64,000 nt of DNA, taken from Streptomyces sp. cg36 (lineage in GTDB: Bacteria; Actinomycetota; Actinomycetes; Streptomycetales; Streptomycetaceae). The notes under the pieces are model-generated. The model did no database searches. It worked only from the letters and a program-made list of their open reading frames with translations, and was not told the origin of the DNA. This document shows positions 36,737 to 45,353 of this stretch, one piece after another. Location of the stretch: contig NZ_CP163520.1 of assembly GCF_041080675.1 (NCBI RefSeq), positions 3,968,001 to 4,032,000 of the forward strand. Direction: 5' to 3'. Each line of letters starts with the position of its first letter. Position 1 is the first letter of the stretch. Both the position numbers and the translations under genes were made by a program.

Positions 36737-37117
36737 ATGAAGAATTTCGTAGTCAAGACGCTCGCGAACGCGGCGGCCCTCGCCGTCGCCATCTGGCTGG
36801 TTCAGGACATCACCCTCACCGGTGACAGCACGGGCAAGAAGGCCCTGACACTGATCCTGGTGGCGCTGGTCTTCGGCGTGGTGAACTTCGTCGTCAAGCC
36901 GGTGGTGAAGCTCCTCTCCTTCCCGCTGTTCATCCTGACGCTCGGGCTGATCACGTTCGTCATCAACGCCCTGATGCTGCTGCTGACCTCATGGCTGGCC
37001 GGGAAGCTCAGCCTCGACTTCCATGTGGAGGGCTTCTGGACCGCGCTGCTCGGCGGTCTGATCATCTCGATCGTTTCCTGGGCGCTGCACATCGTCCTGC
37101 CCGACGACGAGGACTGA
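36737..37117 (+). CDS. Phage-holin-4_2/YvlD-like membrane protein
   Basis: A 126-residue protein with four transmembrane helices, starting MKNFVVKTLANAAALAVAIWLV. The conserved VFGVVNFVVKPVVKLLSFPLFILTLGLITFVINALMLLL is typical of the YvlD/holin-like family. Such proteins are chromosomal and not part of phage lysis cassettes; no lysin is nearby. It lies 8 bp upstream of the gamma-family PLP enzyme gene and is probably co-transcribed with it. Confidence 0.87.
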   Translation: MKNFVVKTLANAAALAVAIWLVQDITLTGDSTGKKALTLILVALVFGVVNFVVKPVVKLLSFPLFILTLGLITFVINALMLLLTSWLAGKLSLDFHVEGFWTALLGGLIISIVSWALHIVLPDDED

Positions 37118-37125
37118 GGTCCCGG

Positions 37126-38283
37126 ATGAGCCCCGACATGAACCCCGCACCGGCCACGGGCGACGGCACCCGTGCGGTGCGGGCCGGTCTGCCCGACCCG
37201 GTGCCGTACGAACCCGCGCTGCCGGGGCCGGTGTTCGCCGCGCACTTCCATCTGCCCGGCGAGGCCACGGGTCCCTACACCTACGGCCGGGACACCAATC
37301 CGACCTGGACCCATCTGGAACGGGCCCTCGCCGAGCTGGAGTCCCCCGGCGTGCCCGCCGAGGCGATCGTGTTCGCCTCCGGCATGGCCGCGATCTCCGC
37401 GGTGCTGCTCTCCCACGCGCGCGTGGGCGACGCCGTGGTCCTGCCGGACGACGGCTACCAGGCGCTCGCCCTGATACGCGAGCAACTGGCCGCGTACGGC
37501 GTGGAGGTGCGCACCGCGCCGACCGCCGACGACGCCCAGCTGTCCGTCCTGGACGGCGCCGCGCTGCTGTGGATCGAGACGCCTTCCAACCCGGGCCTGG
37601 ACGTCTGCGACATCGAGCGCCTCAGCCGGGCCGCCCACGGGACGGGCGCGCTGGTCGCGGTCGACAACACGCTGGCCACCCCGCTCGGCCAGCGCCCGCT
37701 GGAACTCGGCGCGGACTTCGCGGTGGCCAGCGGCACCAAGGGCCTCACCGGCCACGGCGATCTGCTGCTCGGCTATGTGGTCTGCCGGGATCCCGAGCTC
37801 GCCGCGCGCGTACGCAAGTGGCGCAAGGTCGTCGGAGCGATCCCCGGGCCGATGGAGGCATGGCTGGCCCACCGCTCGCTCGCCACGCTCCAGCTGCGTG
37901 CGGACCGGCAGTCGGCCAACGCGCTGGCGCTGGCCGAGGCCCTGTGCGAGCGGCCCGAGGTGAGCGGGGTGCGCCATCCCGGACTGCCGTCCGACCCGGC
38001 CCACCGGCAGGCCGCCGCGCAGATGCGCCGCTTCGGCTGTGTGGTCTCGTTCGAGCTGCCCGACCGCGCCCACGCGGAGCGGTTCCTGGCGGCGCTGCGG
38101 CTGGTGGACGACGCCACCAGCTTCGGCGGGGTCCGCTCCACCGCCGAGCGGCGCGGTCGCTGGGGCGGCGACAAGGTCGCGGAGGGCTTCGTCCGCTTCT
38201 CCGCGGGCGCCGAGGACACCGTCGACCTGATCACAGATGTGCTGCGCGCGCTGGACGAGGCGGGACGGCCGGACGGGGCGTGA
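37126..38283 (+). CDS. Cys/Met metabolism PLP-dependent enzyme (cystathionine gamma-lyase-like)
   Basis: A 385-residue gamma-family PLP enzyme. The PLP lysine is Lys205 in ASGTKGLTGHGD. YTYGRDTNPTWTHLERALAELE, FASGMAAISAVL and WIETPSNPGLDVCDI are family motifs. The likely role is cystathionine gamma-lyase or a related C-S lyase/synthase; the exact reaction is not decidable by eye. GAGGT lies 5-6 bases before the ATG at 37126. A strong hairpin follows. Confidence 0.88.
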   Translation: MSPDMNPAPATGDGTRAVRAGLPDPVPYEPALPGPVFAAHFHLPGEATGPYTYGRDTNPTWTHLERALAELESPGVPAEAIVFASGMAAISAVLLSHARVGDAVVLPDDGYQALALIREQLAAYGVEVRTAPTADDAQLSVLDGAALLWIETPSNPGLDVCDIERLSRAAHGTGALVAVDNTLATPLGQRPLELGADFAVASGTKGLTGHGDLLLGYVVCRDPELAARVRKWRKVVGAIPGPMEAWLAHRSLATLQLRADRQSANALALAEALCERPEVSGVRHPGLPSDPAHRQAAAQMRRFGCVVSFELPDRAHAERFLAALRLVDDATSFGGVRSTAERRGRWGGDKVAEGFVRFSAGAEDTVDLITDVLRALDEAGRPDGA

Positions 38284-38318
38284 GCCGCCCGCGGCGGCCG
38301 TCGGGCGGCGCGAGGCGC

Positions 38319-38353
38319 GCGGTCCGAGCCTCCCCCCTCATGGCTCGGACCGC
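38319..38353. terminator. Hairpin terminator after the PLP enzyme gene
   Basis: The 12-bp arms GCGGTCCGAGCC (38319-38330) and its reverse complement (38342-38353) flank an 11-base C-rich loop. A smaller stem (38284-38309) directly follows the stop codon. There is no U-tract. Confidence 0.7.
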
Positions 38354-38501
38354 AGCGGTTCCACGCGCGAAGAACCGCGTCACCAAGGCTAGTTGACTGT
38401 GTGTCAGTGTCCAATCACGGTAGCGACAGAGCCCTATCGACATATTTATAGTTGTGTCCGGCCGGGGACGTTGTGAGGCGGTTCAGGACGGGAGGGCGCG
38501 C

Positions 38502-39398
38502 ATGGACCTCGCCCTGCTGCGTACGTTCGTGACGGTGCACCGGGCAGGTTCCTTCACCCGGGCCGCTGCCTTGCTCGGGCTCTCCCAGCCCGCCGTGACC
38601 AGCCAGATACGCACGCTGGAACGGCAACTGGGCCGCCCGCTGTTCCTGCGCCAGGCGCGCGGGGTGACCCCCACGACCGTCGGCGACGAGCTGGCCCAGC
38701 GGGCCGCCCCGCATCTGGACGCGCTCGTCGAGATCGCCGAGTCCGGGCTGTACGGGGAGTCGGGGGTGCGCACCCTGCATCTCGCCGGGCCGCCGGAGTT
38801 CACCTCGCTGCGCGCGCTGCCCGCCCTGACCTCGCTCGTTCCCCAGGGGCTGGCGCTGCGCACCTCCTTCGGCAACGCCGAGGAGACCCTGGAGGGCCTG
38901 GCCGCGGGCCACCACGACCTGGCCATCGCCACCGCCCGCCCGCGCGGCCGGCTGCTCAGTGCCACCCCGCTCTGCGACGAGGAGCACGTCCTGGTGGCCG
39001 GGGTGCGCTGGGCGGCGAGGGTCGCCCCGGGAATGCTCCGGCGCAAGGGACCCGGCGTACTGGAGCACATCCCCGTGGTGGAGGTCCATGAGTCGCTGCC
39101 GCTCGTCTCGCGCTACTGGGCGGCGGTCTTCGACACCAAGCCGACCACCGCGGGCACGGTGATCGCACCCGATCTGCGGGCGGTCCTGGAGACGGTCACG
39201 GCGGGCGCCGGACTGGCCGTGCTGCCGCGCTATCTGTGCGAGCAGGCGCTGGAGCGGGGCGAGGTCGTCGCGCTGCTCGACCCGCCGGTGCCCCCGCTGC
39301 GGACCTACTTCCTGGCGGTGCGCACCGGCACCCTGGCCCTGCCCTACATCGCGCGCGCCCAGGAGTGGCTGCTGCGCGCCGCCGTCGACTGGAGCTGA
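38502..39398 (+). CDS. LysR-family transcriptional regulator
   Basis: A 298-residue regulator. The winged helix-turn-helix (MDLALLRTFVTVHRAGSFTRAAALLGLSQPAVTSQIRTLERQLGRPLF) is followed by a two-lobed substrate-binding domain (about 90-295). GGAGGG lies 6 bases upstream of the ATG. An AT-rich stretch CATATTTATAG at about 38439-38449 is a likely promoter element. The target is unclear; the neighbours are the PLP enzyme upstream and a Nudix gene downstream. Confidence 0.93.
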   Translation: MDLALLRTFVTVHRAGSFTRAAALLGLSQPAVTSQIRTLERQLGRPLFLRQARGVTPTTVGDELAQRAAPHLDALVEIAESGLYGESGVRTLHLAGPPEFTSLRALPALTSLVPQGLALRTSFGNAEETLEGLAAGHHDLAIATARPRGRLLSATPLCDEEHVLVAGVRWAARVAPGMLRRKGPGVLEHIPVVEVHESLPLVSRYWAAVFDTKPTTAGTVIAPDLRAVLETVTAGAGLAVLPRYLCEQALERGEVVALLDPPVPPLRTYFLAVRTGTLALPYIARAQEWLLRAAVDWS

Positions 39399-39436
39399 GG
39401 AGTTTCGGGGGCACCGCCACGGGCCACATTTCTCCC

Positions 39437-39919
39437 ATGACCGTCCGACCCGTGGTCAAGCGCACCGCACGAGCCGTCCTCCTGGACGGCGACGACCTGA
39501 TCCTGATCAAGCGCACCAAGCCCGGCGTCGATCCGTACTGGCTGACCCCCGGTGGCGGCGTCGAACCGGAGGACTCCACCGTCGTCGAGGCCCTGCACCG
39601 CGAGGTGCACGAGGAACTCGGCGCGAAGATCACCGACGTGGTCCCCTGCTTCGTCGACACCGTCGAGCACATCGGCGCCGACGGCGGGGCCACCGGGGTG
39701 AAGGTGCAGCACTTCTTCGTCTGCCGCCTCGAATCCATGGACGTTGCCCTGCGGCACGGCCCGGAGGTGGACGAGCCCTGCGGCGAGTACGAGATCGTCC
39801 GCATCCCGTTCACCCGCGTGGGCATCGCCTCCGTCCATCTGGTGCCACTGTCGCTGCGGCACTACCTGGACGGCAACATCGAGGGCGTACGCGCCATGCA
39901 CGCGCCCGACCTGGGCTGA
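39437..39919 (+). CDS. Nudix hydrolase
   Basis: A 160-residue Nudix protein. The Nudix box runs from GGGVEPEDSTVVEAL to HREVHEELGA (about residues 36-61), with the metal-binding REVHEE glutamates intact. It hydrolyses a nucleoside diphosphate linked to another moiety; the substrate is unknown. It starts 38 bp after the LysR gene on the same strand, so co-transcription is possible. Convergent with the flavohemoglobin-like gene. Confidence 0.9.
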   Translation: MTVRPVVKRTARAVLLDGDDLILIKRTKPGVDPYWLTPGGGVEPEDSTVVEALHREVHEELGAKITDVVPCFVDTVEHIGADGGATGVKVQHFFVCRLESMDVALRHGPEVDEPCGEYEIVRIPFTRVGIASVHLVPLSLRHYLDGNIEGVRAMHAPDLG

Positions 39920-39954
39920 TGCCCGGCCGCCACTGATCCGCGGCCGGGCGTCCG

Positions 39955-41100
39955 TCAACTGTTCGCCGCGACGAGTTCCTCGACCGAGTCGTGTCTGATG
40001 CGGTCCGAGGGGATCCCGATGTCCCTCAGCGCCGTCACTCCGCTCCGGATCATCCCCGGCGGCCCCGACAGATAGGCGTCGTAGGAGTTCCACGGCCCGT
40101 AGGCGCGCACCGCCTCCGGCAGCCTCCCGGTGTGCCCCCGGCTCGGGCCGTCGGAGACCACCGGCCGGACCGAGAGCCAGGTGTACTCCTGCTGCATCCG
40201 CATCAAGGTGTCGATGTCGTACAGGCCGTGGTCGCTGCGGGCCCCGTAGAAGACCTCCACGGGCCGCCGCTCCCCGTACCGTGCGACGTCCTCCACCATC
40301 GCCTTGATCGGCGCTATCCCGGTGCCGCCGCCCAGACAGAGCAGTCCGTTGTCCGTGGTGTGGTCGACGACCATCGATCCGGCGGGCGCCCCCAGGCGCA
40401 GGGTGTCGCCGGGCCGGGCCCGGTGGACGAGCGCGCCGGAGACCCAGCCCGCCGGGACCGCCTTCACATGGAGCGAGAGCAGCCCGTCGGAGCGGGGCGC
40501 CGAGGCCAGCGAGTAGTGCCGCCAGACCCGTGGCCACCAGGGCGTCTCCAGCGTCGTGTACTGGCCCGCGAGGAAGGGGTACGGCTGGTCGGGCCGGAGG
40601 GTGACCACCGCGACGTCCGGGGTCCGCAGATCGTGCGAGACGACTTCGGCGTACCACCACGCCGGCGCCTGTCGCTCGTCCTCGTCGGCCGCGTCGATCA
40701 TTATCTGGGACATCGTGGTGTACGCCCGTACCCAGGCGTCCTGGGTCGCCTCGTCCCAGCTCTTCCCCGCGTACCGGATCAGCGCCCCGATGAGCGCCTC
40801 GCCGACCGCCGGGTAGTGCGAGGGCCGGGTCCCGTACTTACGGTGTCCCCGGCCCAGTTGGCGTAGATATTCGGTGAGTGTGGTGGTGTCCTCCAGATGC
40901 TCGGCCGCTGTGAGCAGCGCCTTGAGCAACCGGTCCCGCTGGGTGTCCATGGCTGCCGGAAACAGCGTGCGCAGCTCCGGATCACCTATGAACAGCAGTG
41001 CGTAGAAGTACGACGTGACCTTGTCCGCTAACGGTGCGATCTCCGCGAGAGTGCGGCGTATCAGCACAGCGTCGGTCGACGTGGTGGTCGGAGCGTTCAT
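39955..41100 (-). CDS. Flavohemoglobin-like globin-FAD/NAD reductase with a TTA codon
   Basis: A 381-residue protein. The globin domain (about 1-140) has a proximal-histidine candidate in RPSHYPAVGEAL. The ferredoxin-reductase-like domain has FAD-binding RHYSLAS, NAD-binding CLGGGTGIAPIKAM, and a C-terminal nucleotide-binding fold. It probably oxidises NO to nitrate or scavenges O2/NO in the cytoplasm. Leu24 is encoded by TTA, read in Streptomyces only by the bldA tRNA, so its expression is probably tied to development. It is monocistronic; ATG start with a weak RBS. Confidence 0.88.
   Translation of the reverse strand: MNAPTTTSTDAVLIRRTLAEIAPLADKVTSYFYALLFIGDPELRTLFPAAMDTQRDRLLKALLTAAEHLEDTTTLTEYLRQLGRGHRKYGTRPSHYPAVGEALIGALIRYAGKSWDEATQDAWVRAYTTMSQIMIDAADEDERQAPAWWYAEVVSHDLRTPDVAVVTLRPDQPYPFLAGQYTTLETPWWPRVWRHYSLASAPRSDGLLSLHVKAVPAGWVSGALVHRARPGDTLRLGAPAGSMVVDHTTDNGLLCLGGGTGIAPIKAMVEDVARYGERRPVEVFYGARSDHGLYDIDTLMRMQQEYTWLSVRPVVSDGPSRGHTGRLPEAVRAYGPWNSYDAYLSGPPGMIRSGVTALRDIGIPSDRIRHDSVEELVAANS
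41029..41031 (-). other. Rare TTA leucine codon (bldA-dependent)
   Basis: In the minus-strand context ATC GCA CCG TTA GCG, codon 24 of the flavohemoglobin-like gene is TTA. My scan of the other genes in the window found no further in-frame TTA, so this is a singular mark. Confidence 0.85.
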
Positions 41101-41239
41101 CCTGGTTTCTCGCCTCGAACCTCTGGCCGCAGTTACCGACGTCCGGGAGTCCCGTCCCTCCCGTAACGGAGCATGTCAGCTTCCGGCGCGCCGCGTGGAC
41201 AAATAGCAGGAATCCCGGGTATCCGAACCCGCATTCCCG

Positions 41240-41881
41240 TTAATGTCGCTTGACCTCTGCCAACGCGTAAGCCTCCCGGAGGTCGCCGCCCGTGTACATG
41301 TGGGTGGCCAGGCCGGTCAGATGACGGTCCGCGTTCACCGCGACCGAGACGGGCACCGCGGCGAAGAGCTCCACGTCCGACATCGAGTCCCCGTAGGCGA
41401 CACAGTCCTCCCGGCGCACCCCGAACTCGGCACGCAGCCGCTCCGCGACGGTGACCTTCGCCGAGGCGGTGAGGATGCCCGCCGGGTCGACGGGCCGGGT
41501 GAACGGCACCTCGGGGAAGACCGAACCATGGGCGGCATGCGCTCCCCAGCCCAGCAGCCGCTCCACGAAAAAGGACGGCGACAGCGAGATGACCGCGCAG
41601 TAGTCACCGCGCTCGCGGATCTCCCGCCACACCTCCTCGATACCGGCGAGCCAGGGCGCCGAGACGAAGGCCGCCGTCACATGCTCCTCGGTCAGCCCGG
41701 ACCACAGCGCGTGCACCCGCACCGCGTACTCCGGCGGGTCGATGCGCCCGGTGGCCAGGTCCCGCTCCAACGCACCGACCTCGCTCAGCAGCCCGAGCTG
41801 CCGGGAGATCTCCACGGGCGCGGCAGAGCCCCGGATCAGGGTCCCGTCGAGATCGAAGAAGTGAAGTCTCGCCATGGCCAC
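41240..41881 (-). CDS. HAD-superfamily IB phosphatase (SerB-like)
   Basis: A 213-residue phosphatase. Motif I is HFFDLDGTLIRG near residue 8, motif II is VISLSPSF, and motif IV is AYGDSMSDVELF near residue 165, in the phosphoserine-phosphatase-like IB subfamily. It could dephosphorylate a small molecule; the cap is short. The start is GTG 41881 (GGGGGA 9 bases upstream) or ATG 41875. A triple parS cluster lies just upstream. Confidence 0.86.
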   Translation of the reverse strand: MAMARLHFFDLDGTLIRGSAAPVEISRQLGLLSEVGALERDLATGRIDPPEYAVRVHALWSGLTEEHVTAAFVSAPWLAGIEEVWREIRERGDYCAVISLSPSFFVERLLGWGAHAAHGSVFPEVPFTRPVDPAGILTASAKVTVAERLRAEFGVRREDCVAYGDSMSDVELFAAVPVSVAVNADRHLTGLATHMYTGGDLREAYALAEVKRH

Positions 41882-41954
41882 AGAGGCTAGTCCCCCTGCT
41901 CACGCCCGCGGCAGCGGGCACCCGGTCGCCCGCGGGAGCCCTTCGGAGCCTCAT

Positions 41955-42022
41955 GTTTCACGTGAAACCACGCGCACCGTTTCACGTGAAACAACGCTCG
42001 GGATGCATGTTTCACGTGAAAC
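41955..42022. other. parS: Triple parS cluster
   Basis: Perfect 14-mers at 41955-41968, 41979-41992 and 42009-42022 (24- and 30-bp spacing) lie in the divergent region between the HAD phosphatase and GNAT genes. This is where both promoters should sit, so ParB could interfere with transcription here. Confidence 0.96.
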
Positions 42023-42117
42023 ATCGGCACCGCCGCTGACACAGCGTGGCCGAAAGCAACGTGCCGTATCCGCAAAGCGGTGGACGGGGCATGGGTTCAT
42101 CGGAGAGCCTGATCCCC

Positions 42118-42972
42118 ATGCCCTCACCGCTCGACGAGCTCCCGATCCGCCGTTTGACCATTGACGACCTCGTTCCTTGCGCCGATCTCTCCGAGAACCG
42201 CGGTTGGCCGCGCGAGGAGCACAAGTGGGGCCTGCTCCTCACCGCCGGAACCGGGTACGGCATCGACGACCCCGAGGGCAAGGGGCTGGTCAGCGCCTGC
42301 GTGATCACCTCGTACACGCCGGACCTGGACGCGATCGGCATGGTCCTGGTCGCGGAGAAGTACGCCCGCCAGGGAGTGGGGCGGCGGCTGATGCGGCACG
42401 TCCTGGCCGAGCTCGGCGACCGGCCGGTGACCCTGCACGCCACTCCGTACGGGAGGCCGCTCTACGAGGAGCTTGGCTTCACGGTCGTGGGCCGCGCCGA
42501 GATGGTGCGCGGCTACTTCCGCCCCTCGGGACCGGCCGCCACCGTGGCCACCCGCCCCGCGACCGCCGAGGACCTCCACGCCATCCTGCGCCTGGACGGC
42601 GAGGTCTTCGGCCGCGACCGTACGCATGTGATCACTCGGCTGCCCGCCTTCGCCGACCAGCTGCGGGTGGCGGAGGACGCGGGAGGGCTGATCGGATACG
42701 CGGCGCTCTGGCCGAACATGGAGACCCATGTCGTGGGGCCGCTGGTCGCACGGGACACGGAGACCGCGAAGGCCCTGGTCGCCTCACTGGCGGCGGGGAC
42801 GGACCGCCCGCTGCGCACCGACATCGACGTACGCCACGAGGAGCTGCTGAACTGGCTGAAGGCGAACGGTCTGGAACCGATCGCCTTCAACGCGGTGATG
42901 ACGCGCAACCTCCCCGAGCTGCCCGGCGACTGGACCCGCAGGTTCGCTCCCCTGACGGTCGCGGCGGGCTGA
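42118..42972 (+). CDS. Double-GNAT acetyltransferase
   Basis: A 284-residue protein with two GNAT-like halves. The first (about 8-135) carries the acetyl-CoA loop KYARQGVGRRLMRHVL and YEELGFTVVGR. The second (about 145-280) is degenerate, with a weaker motif A, resembling the Eis/DUF1122-type tandem architecture. The substrate is unknown. The ATG at 42118 was chosen because GGAGAG lies 10 bases upstream; in-frame starts at 42046 (GTG) and 42091 (ATG) lack well-spaced ribosome-binding sites. Confidence 0.83.
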   Translation: MPSPLDELPIRRLTIDDLVPCADLSENRGWPREEHKWGLLLTAGTGYGIDDPEGKGLVSACVITSYTPDLDAIGMVLVAEKYARQGVGRRLMRHVLAELGDRPVTLHATPYGRPLYEELGFTVVGRAEMVRGYFRPSGPAATVATRPATAEDLHAILRLDGEVFGRDRTHVITRLPAFADQLRVAEDAGGLIGYAALWPNMETHVVGPLVARDTETAKALVASLAAGTDRPLRTDIDVRHEELLNWLKANGLEPIAFNAVMTRNLPELPGDWTRRFAPLTVAAG

Positions 42973-43024
42973 TCCGGAAGCGGAGCCGGGTGGCCTCGGC
43001 CTGAAGCCGTGGGACTGCTGTGGC

Positions 43025-43447
43025 TCAGCCGAGCCGCAGCACGGCCTGGGTGGCGAAACCGTGGTCCTGCTCGGGGGCGCCGCCGCCCACACCGATCGCC
43101 CCGATGAGCCGGCCGTCACGGTGGACGGGAACGCCACCCGCGATGAAGAGCAGCGGCCGGTCCAGCGCGGTCGGCAGCGTGTGGAAGAGCCCGCCCGGCT
43201 GAACGGCGTCGACCAGGTCGGCGGTCGGGGCGTTCAGCTGGAGCGCGGTGTACGCCTTGCGGGTGCTGGTCTCGCCCGCGATCAGCACGGCGCGGTCGTC
43301 CCGGCGGAAAGCGAGCAGATGACCGCCCGCGTCCAGCACGGTGATGGCGACGGTGACGCCGGCCTCCTCGGCGGCGGCGCGCGCTGCCTCGACGAGGGCC
43401 TCGGCGTCGTGGGTGGTGAGGGGGGCGACTGCGGTGGCGGTGCTCAT
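43025..43447 (-). CDS. HbpS/GlcG-family (PF03928) protein
   Basis: A 140-residue member of the heme-binding/GlcG-like family. The core ITVLDAGGHLLAFRRDDRA, GETSTRKAYTAL and the glycine-rich GAIGVGGGAPEQDHGFA are characteristic. Streptomyces HbpS is secreted and senses heme and redox state for a two-component system. This protein lacks a signal peptide and no kinase is adjacent, so it is a cytosolic paralogue of unknown role. It lies 76 bp downstream of the MFS exporter on the same strand. Confidence 0.85.
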   Translation of the reverse strand: MSTATAVAPLTTHDAEALVEAARAAAEEAGVTVAITVLDAGGHLLAFRRDDRAVLIAGETSTRKAYTALQLNAPTADLVDAVQPGGLFHTLPTALDRPLLFIAGGVPVHRDGRLIGAIGVGGGAPEQDHGFATQAVLRLG

Positions 43448-43523
43448 GAGGGGTAACTCCTTGATGCGGTAGTGCGGTTGGTCCGTGGCGCCCCCAGGGG
43501 TGGCGGGGGCGGCTGCGGGTTGG

Positions 43524-44732
43524 TCAGTGGTGGACGGCGGCCCGGGCGGGTTCGGCCGTGGCGCCGCTGACGATGCGGCTGTCGGCGGACGTCCGCCGTT
43601 CGAGCGTGCTGGAGACGATCGCGAGGACGACCGCGGAGGCGGCGAGCGTGGCGCCGACCCAGTTGGGGGCGGTGTAGCCGAGTCCGGCCGAGATCACCAG
43701 GCCGCCGAGCCAGGCGGAGAGGGCGTTGCCGAGGTTGAAGGCGCCGATGTTCACCGCGGAGGCGAGGGTGGGCGCGCCCGCGGCCTGGTCGAGGACCCGC
43801 TTCTGCAGCGGCGGCACGGTCGCGAAGCCGAGCGCCCCGATGAGGAAGACGGTCACGGCGGACGCGGTCTTGTCGTGCGCGGTGAGCGTGAACAGGGCCA
43901 GTACGACGGCGAGCCCGCTCAGCGACACATAGAGCATGGGCATCAGCGCACGGTCGGCGAACCGGCCGCCGATCAGGTTCCCGGCGACCATGCCGAGTCC
44001 GAAGAGGACGAGCAGCCAGGTGACGGAGCCGTCGGCGTATCCGGCGACATGGGTCATCATCGGCGTGATGTAGGTGATCGCGGCGAAGACGCCGCCGAAG
44101 CCGAGCACGGTCATCGCCATGGCGAGCAGCACCTGGACGTTGCGGAACGCGGCGATCTCGTGGCGCAGCCGTACGCCCTCGGCCTTGGGCATGTCGGGGA
44201 TGAGCTTGGCGACGCCCAGCAGCCCGACCACGCCGAGCGCGGCCACGATGAAGAACGTGGTGCGCCAGCCGATCTGCTGGCCGACCAGGGTGCCCAGCGG
44301 AACGCCGACGACATTGGCGACGGTCAGACCGGTGAACATCATCGCGATGGCCCCGGCCTTCTTCTCGGGGGCGACCAGATCGGCCGCGACGACCGAGCCG
44401 ATGCCGAAGAAGGCGCCGTGCGCCAGGGAGGCGACGATCCGCCCGGCCAGCATCAGCCCGAAGACCGGGGCGACGGCGGAGAGCACATTGCCGACGATGA
44501 AGAAGCCCATCAGCAGCATGAGCATGCGCTTGCGGGAGATCCTGGTGCCCAGGACGGTCATCAGCGGGGCGCCGAGCACCACACCGAGCGCGTATCCGGT
44601 GACCAGGTAGCCGGCCATGGGGATGCTCACGTCGAAGGTGTCGGCCACCTCCGGGAGCAGGCCCATGATCACGAATTCGGTGGTGCCGATGCCGAACGCC
44701 CCGATGGCCAGGGCTAGCAGCGCGAGGGGCAT
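43524..44732 (-). CDS. MFS drug-type exporter (DHA1 family)
   Basis: A 402-residue, 12-helix major facilitator. The start MPLALLALAIGAFGIGTTEFVIMGLLPEVA, with motif D1-like GTTEFVIMG, and the loop 2-3 motif GTRISRKRMLM are typical of AraJ/Cml-type antiporters for drugs or sugars. GGAAGG precedes the ATG at 44732; the upstream in-frame ATG is not needed. It is divergent from a MarR regulator across a region with a 17-bp tandem repeat, suggesting repressor-controlled export. Confidence 0.92.
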   Translation of the reverse strand: MPLALLALAIGAFGIGTTEFVIMGLLPEVADTFDVSIPMAGYLVTGYALGVVLGAPLMTVLGTRISRKRMLMLLMGFFIVGNVLSAVAPVFGLMLAGRIVASLAHGAFFGIGSVVAADLVAPEKKAGAIAMMFTGLTVANVVGVPLGTLVGQQIGWRTTFFIVAALGVVGLLGVAKLIPDMPKAEGVRLRHEIAAFRNVQVLLAMAMTVLGFGGVFAAITYITPMMTHVAGYADGSVTWLLVLFGLGMVAGNLIGGRFADRALMPMLYVSLSGLAVVLALFTLTAHDKTASAVTVFLIGALGFATVPPLQKRVLDQAAGAPTLASAVNIGAFNLGNALSAWLGGLVISAGLGYTAPNWVGATLAASAVVLAIVSSTLERRTSADSRIVSGATAEPARAAVHH

Positions 44733-44782
44733 GGGATTGCCTTCCAGGAGATTGCACGAGCGCCTTACGAGCGTCCACAATA

Positions 44783-44821
44783 ATTGCAGACGCGGGCTAA
44801 TTGCAAGCGCGGGCTATTGCG
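44783..44821. promoter_or_regulatory. 17-bp tandem repeats between MFS and marR genes
   Basis: ATTGCAGACGCGGGCTA (44783-44799) is directly followed by ATTGCAAGCGCGGGCTA (44800-44816), then a third partial start ATTGCG. The tandem arrangement in the divergent MFS/MarR promoter zone suggests a MarR operator in which two dimers bind side by side. It lies about 50 bases upstream of both starts. Confidence 0.55.
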
Positions 44822-44869
44822 CACTTGGCCTATCCTGGAGGCAGGCCGCTCTGGACGGAGGACACACGC

Positions 44870-45343
44870 ATGACAGCGACGGACCCCGCGCTCACCGCCC
44901 TCGCCCAGGGCTGGTGCGCCCTCTCACTGCTGCACGGAAAGATCGAGACCCATGTGGAACGGGCCCTGCAGTCGGGGCACGGCCTCAGTGCGCGCGAGTA
45001 CTCGCTCCTGGACGTCCTCAGCCGCCAGCACAGCGGCCCGGGCGGCCATCTCCAGATGAAGCAGGTCGCCGACGCGGTCGTGCTCAGCCAGTCCGCCACC
45101 ACCCGGCTGGTGACGCGCCTGGAGGACCGGGGGCTCCTCACCCGGTACCTCTGCGACACCGACCGGCGCGGCATCTACACCGATGTCACCGAGTCGGGTC
45201 AGGCCCTGCTCGACGAGGCGCGCCCCACCAATGACCGCGCACTGCGCGAGGCGCTCGACGAAGCCGCCAAGAACCCGGAGCTGGCACCGCTGGTCAGGAC
45301 CGTCGAGGAACTCCGCGTCCCGGTGTCGTCCTCCCCGGCGTAA
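44870..45343 (+). CDS. MarR-family transcriptional regulator
   Basis: A 157-residue MarR protein. The winged-helix core (SAREYSLLDVLSRQHSGPGGHLQMKQVADAVVLSQSATTRLVTRLEDRGLLTRYLCDTDRRGIYTDVTESG, about 45-115) is flanked by dimerisation helices. GGAGGA lies 7 bases before the ATG at 44870. It is divergent from the MFS exporter gene, its likely target. The downstream GNAT gene starts 11 bases after the stop and is probably co-transcribed. Confidence 0.93.
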   Translation: MTATDPALTALAQGWCALSLLHGKIETHVERALQSGHGLSAREYSLLDVLSRQHSGPGGHLQMKQVADAVVLSQSATTRLVTRLEDRGLLTRYLCDTDRRGIYTDVTESGQALLDEARPTNDRALREALDEAAKNPELAPLVRTVEELRVPVSSSPA

Positions 45344-45353
45344 TCTCCGGGCC

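Noticed and set aside
36737..37117. Holin-like protein as evidence of a prophage
   Set aside because: No lysin, integrase or phage structural genes nearby. The YvlD-like family is a normal chromosomal one.
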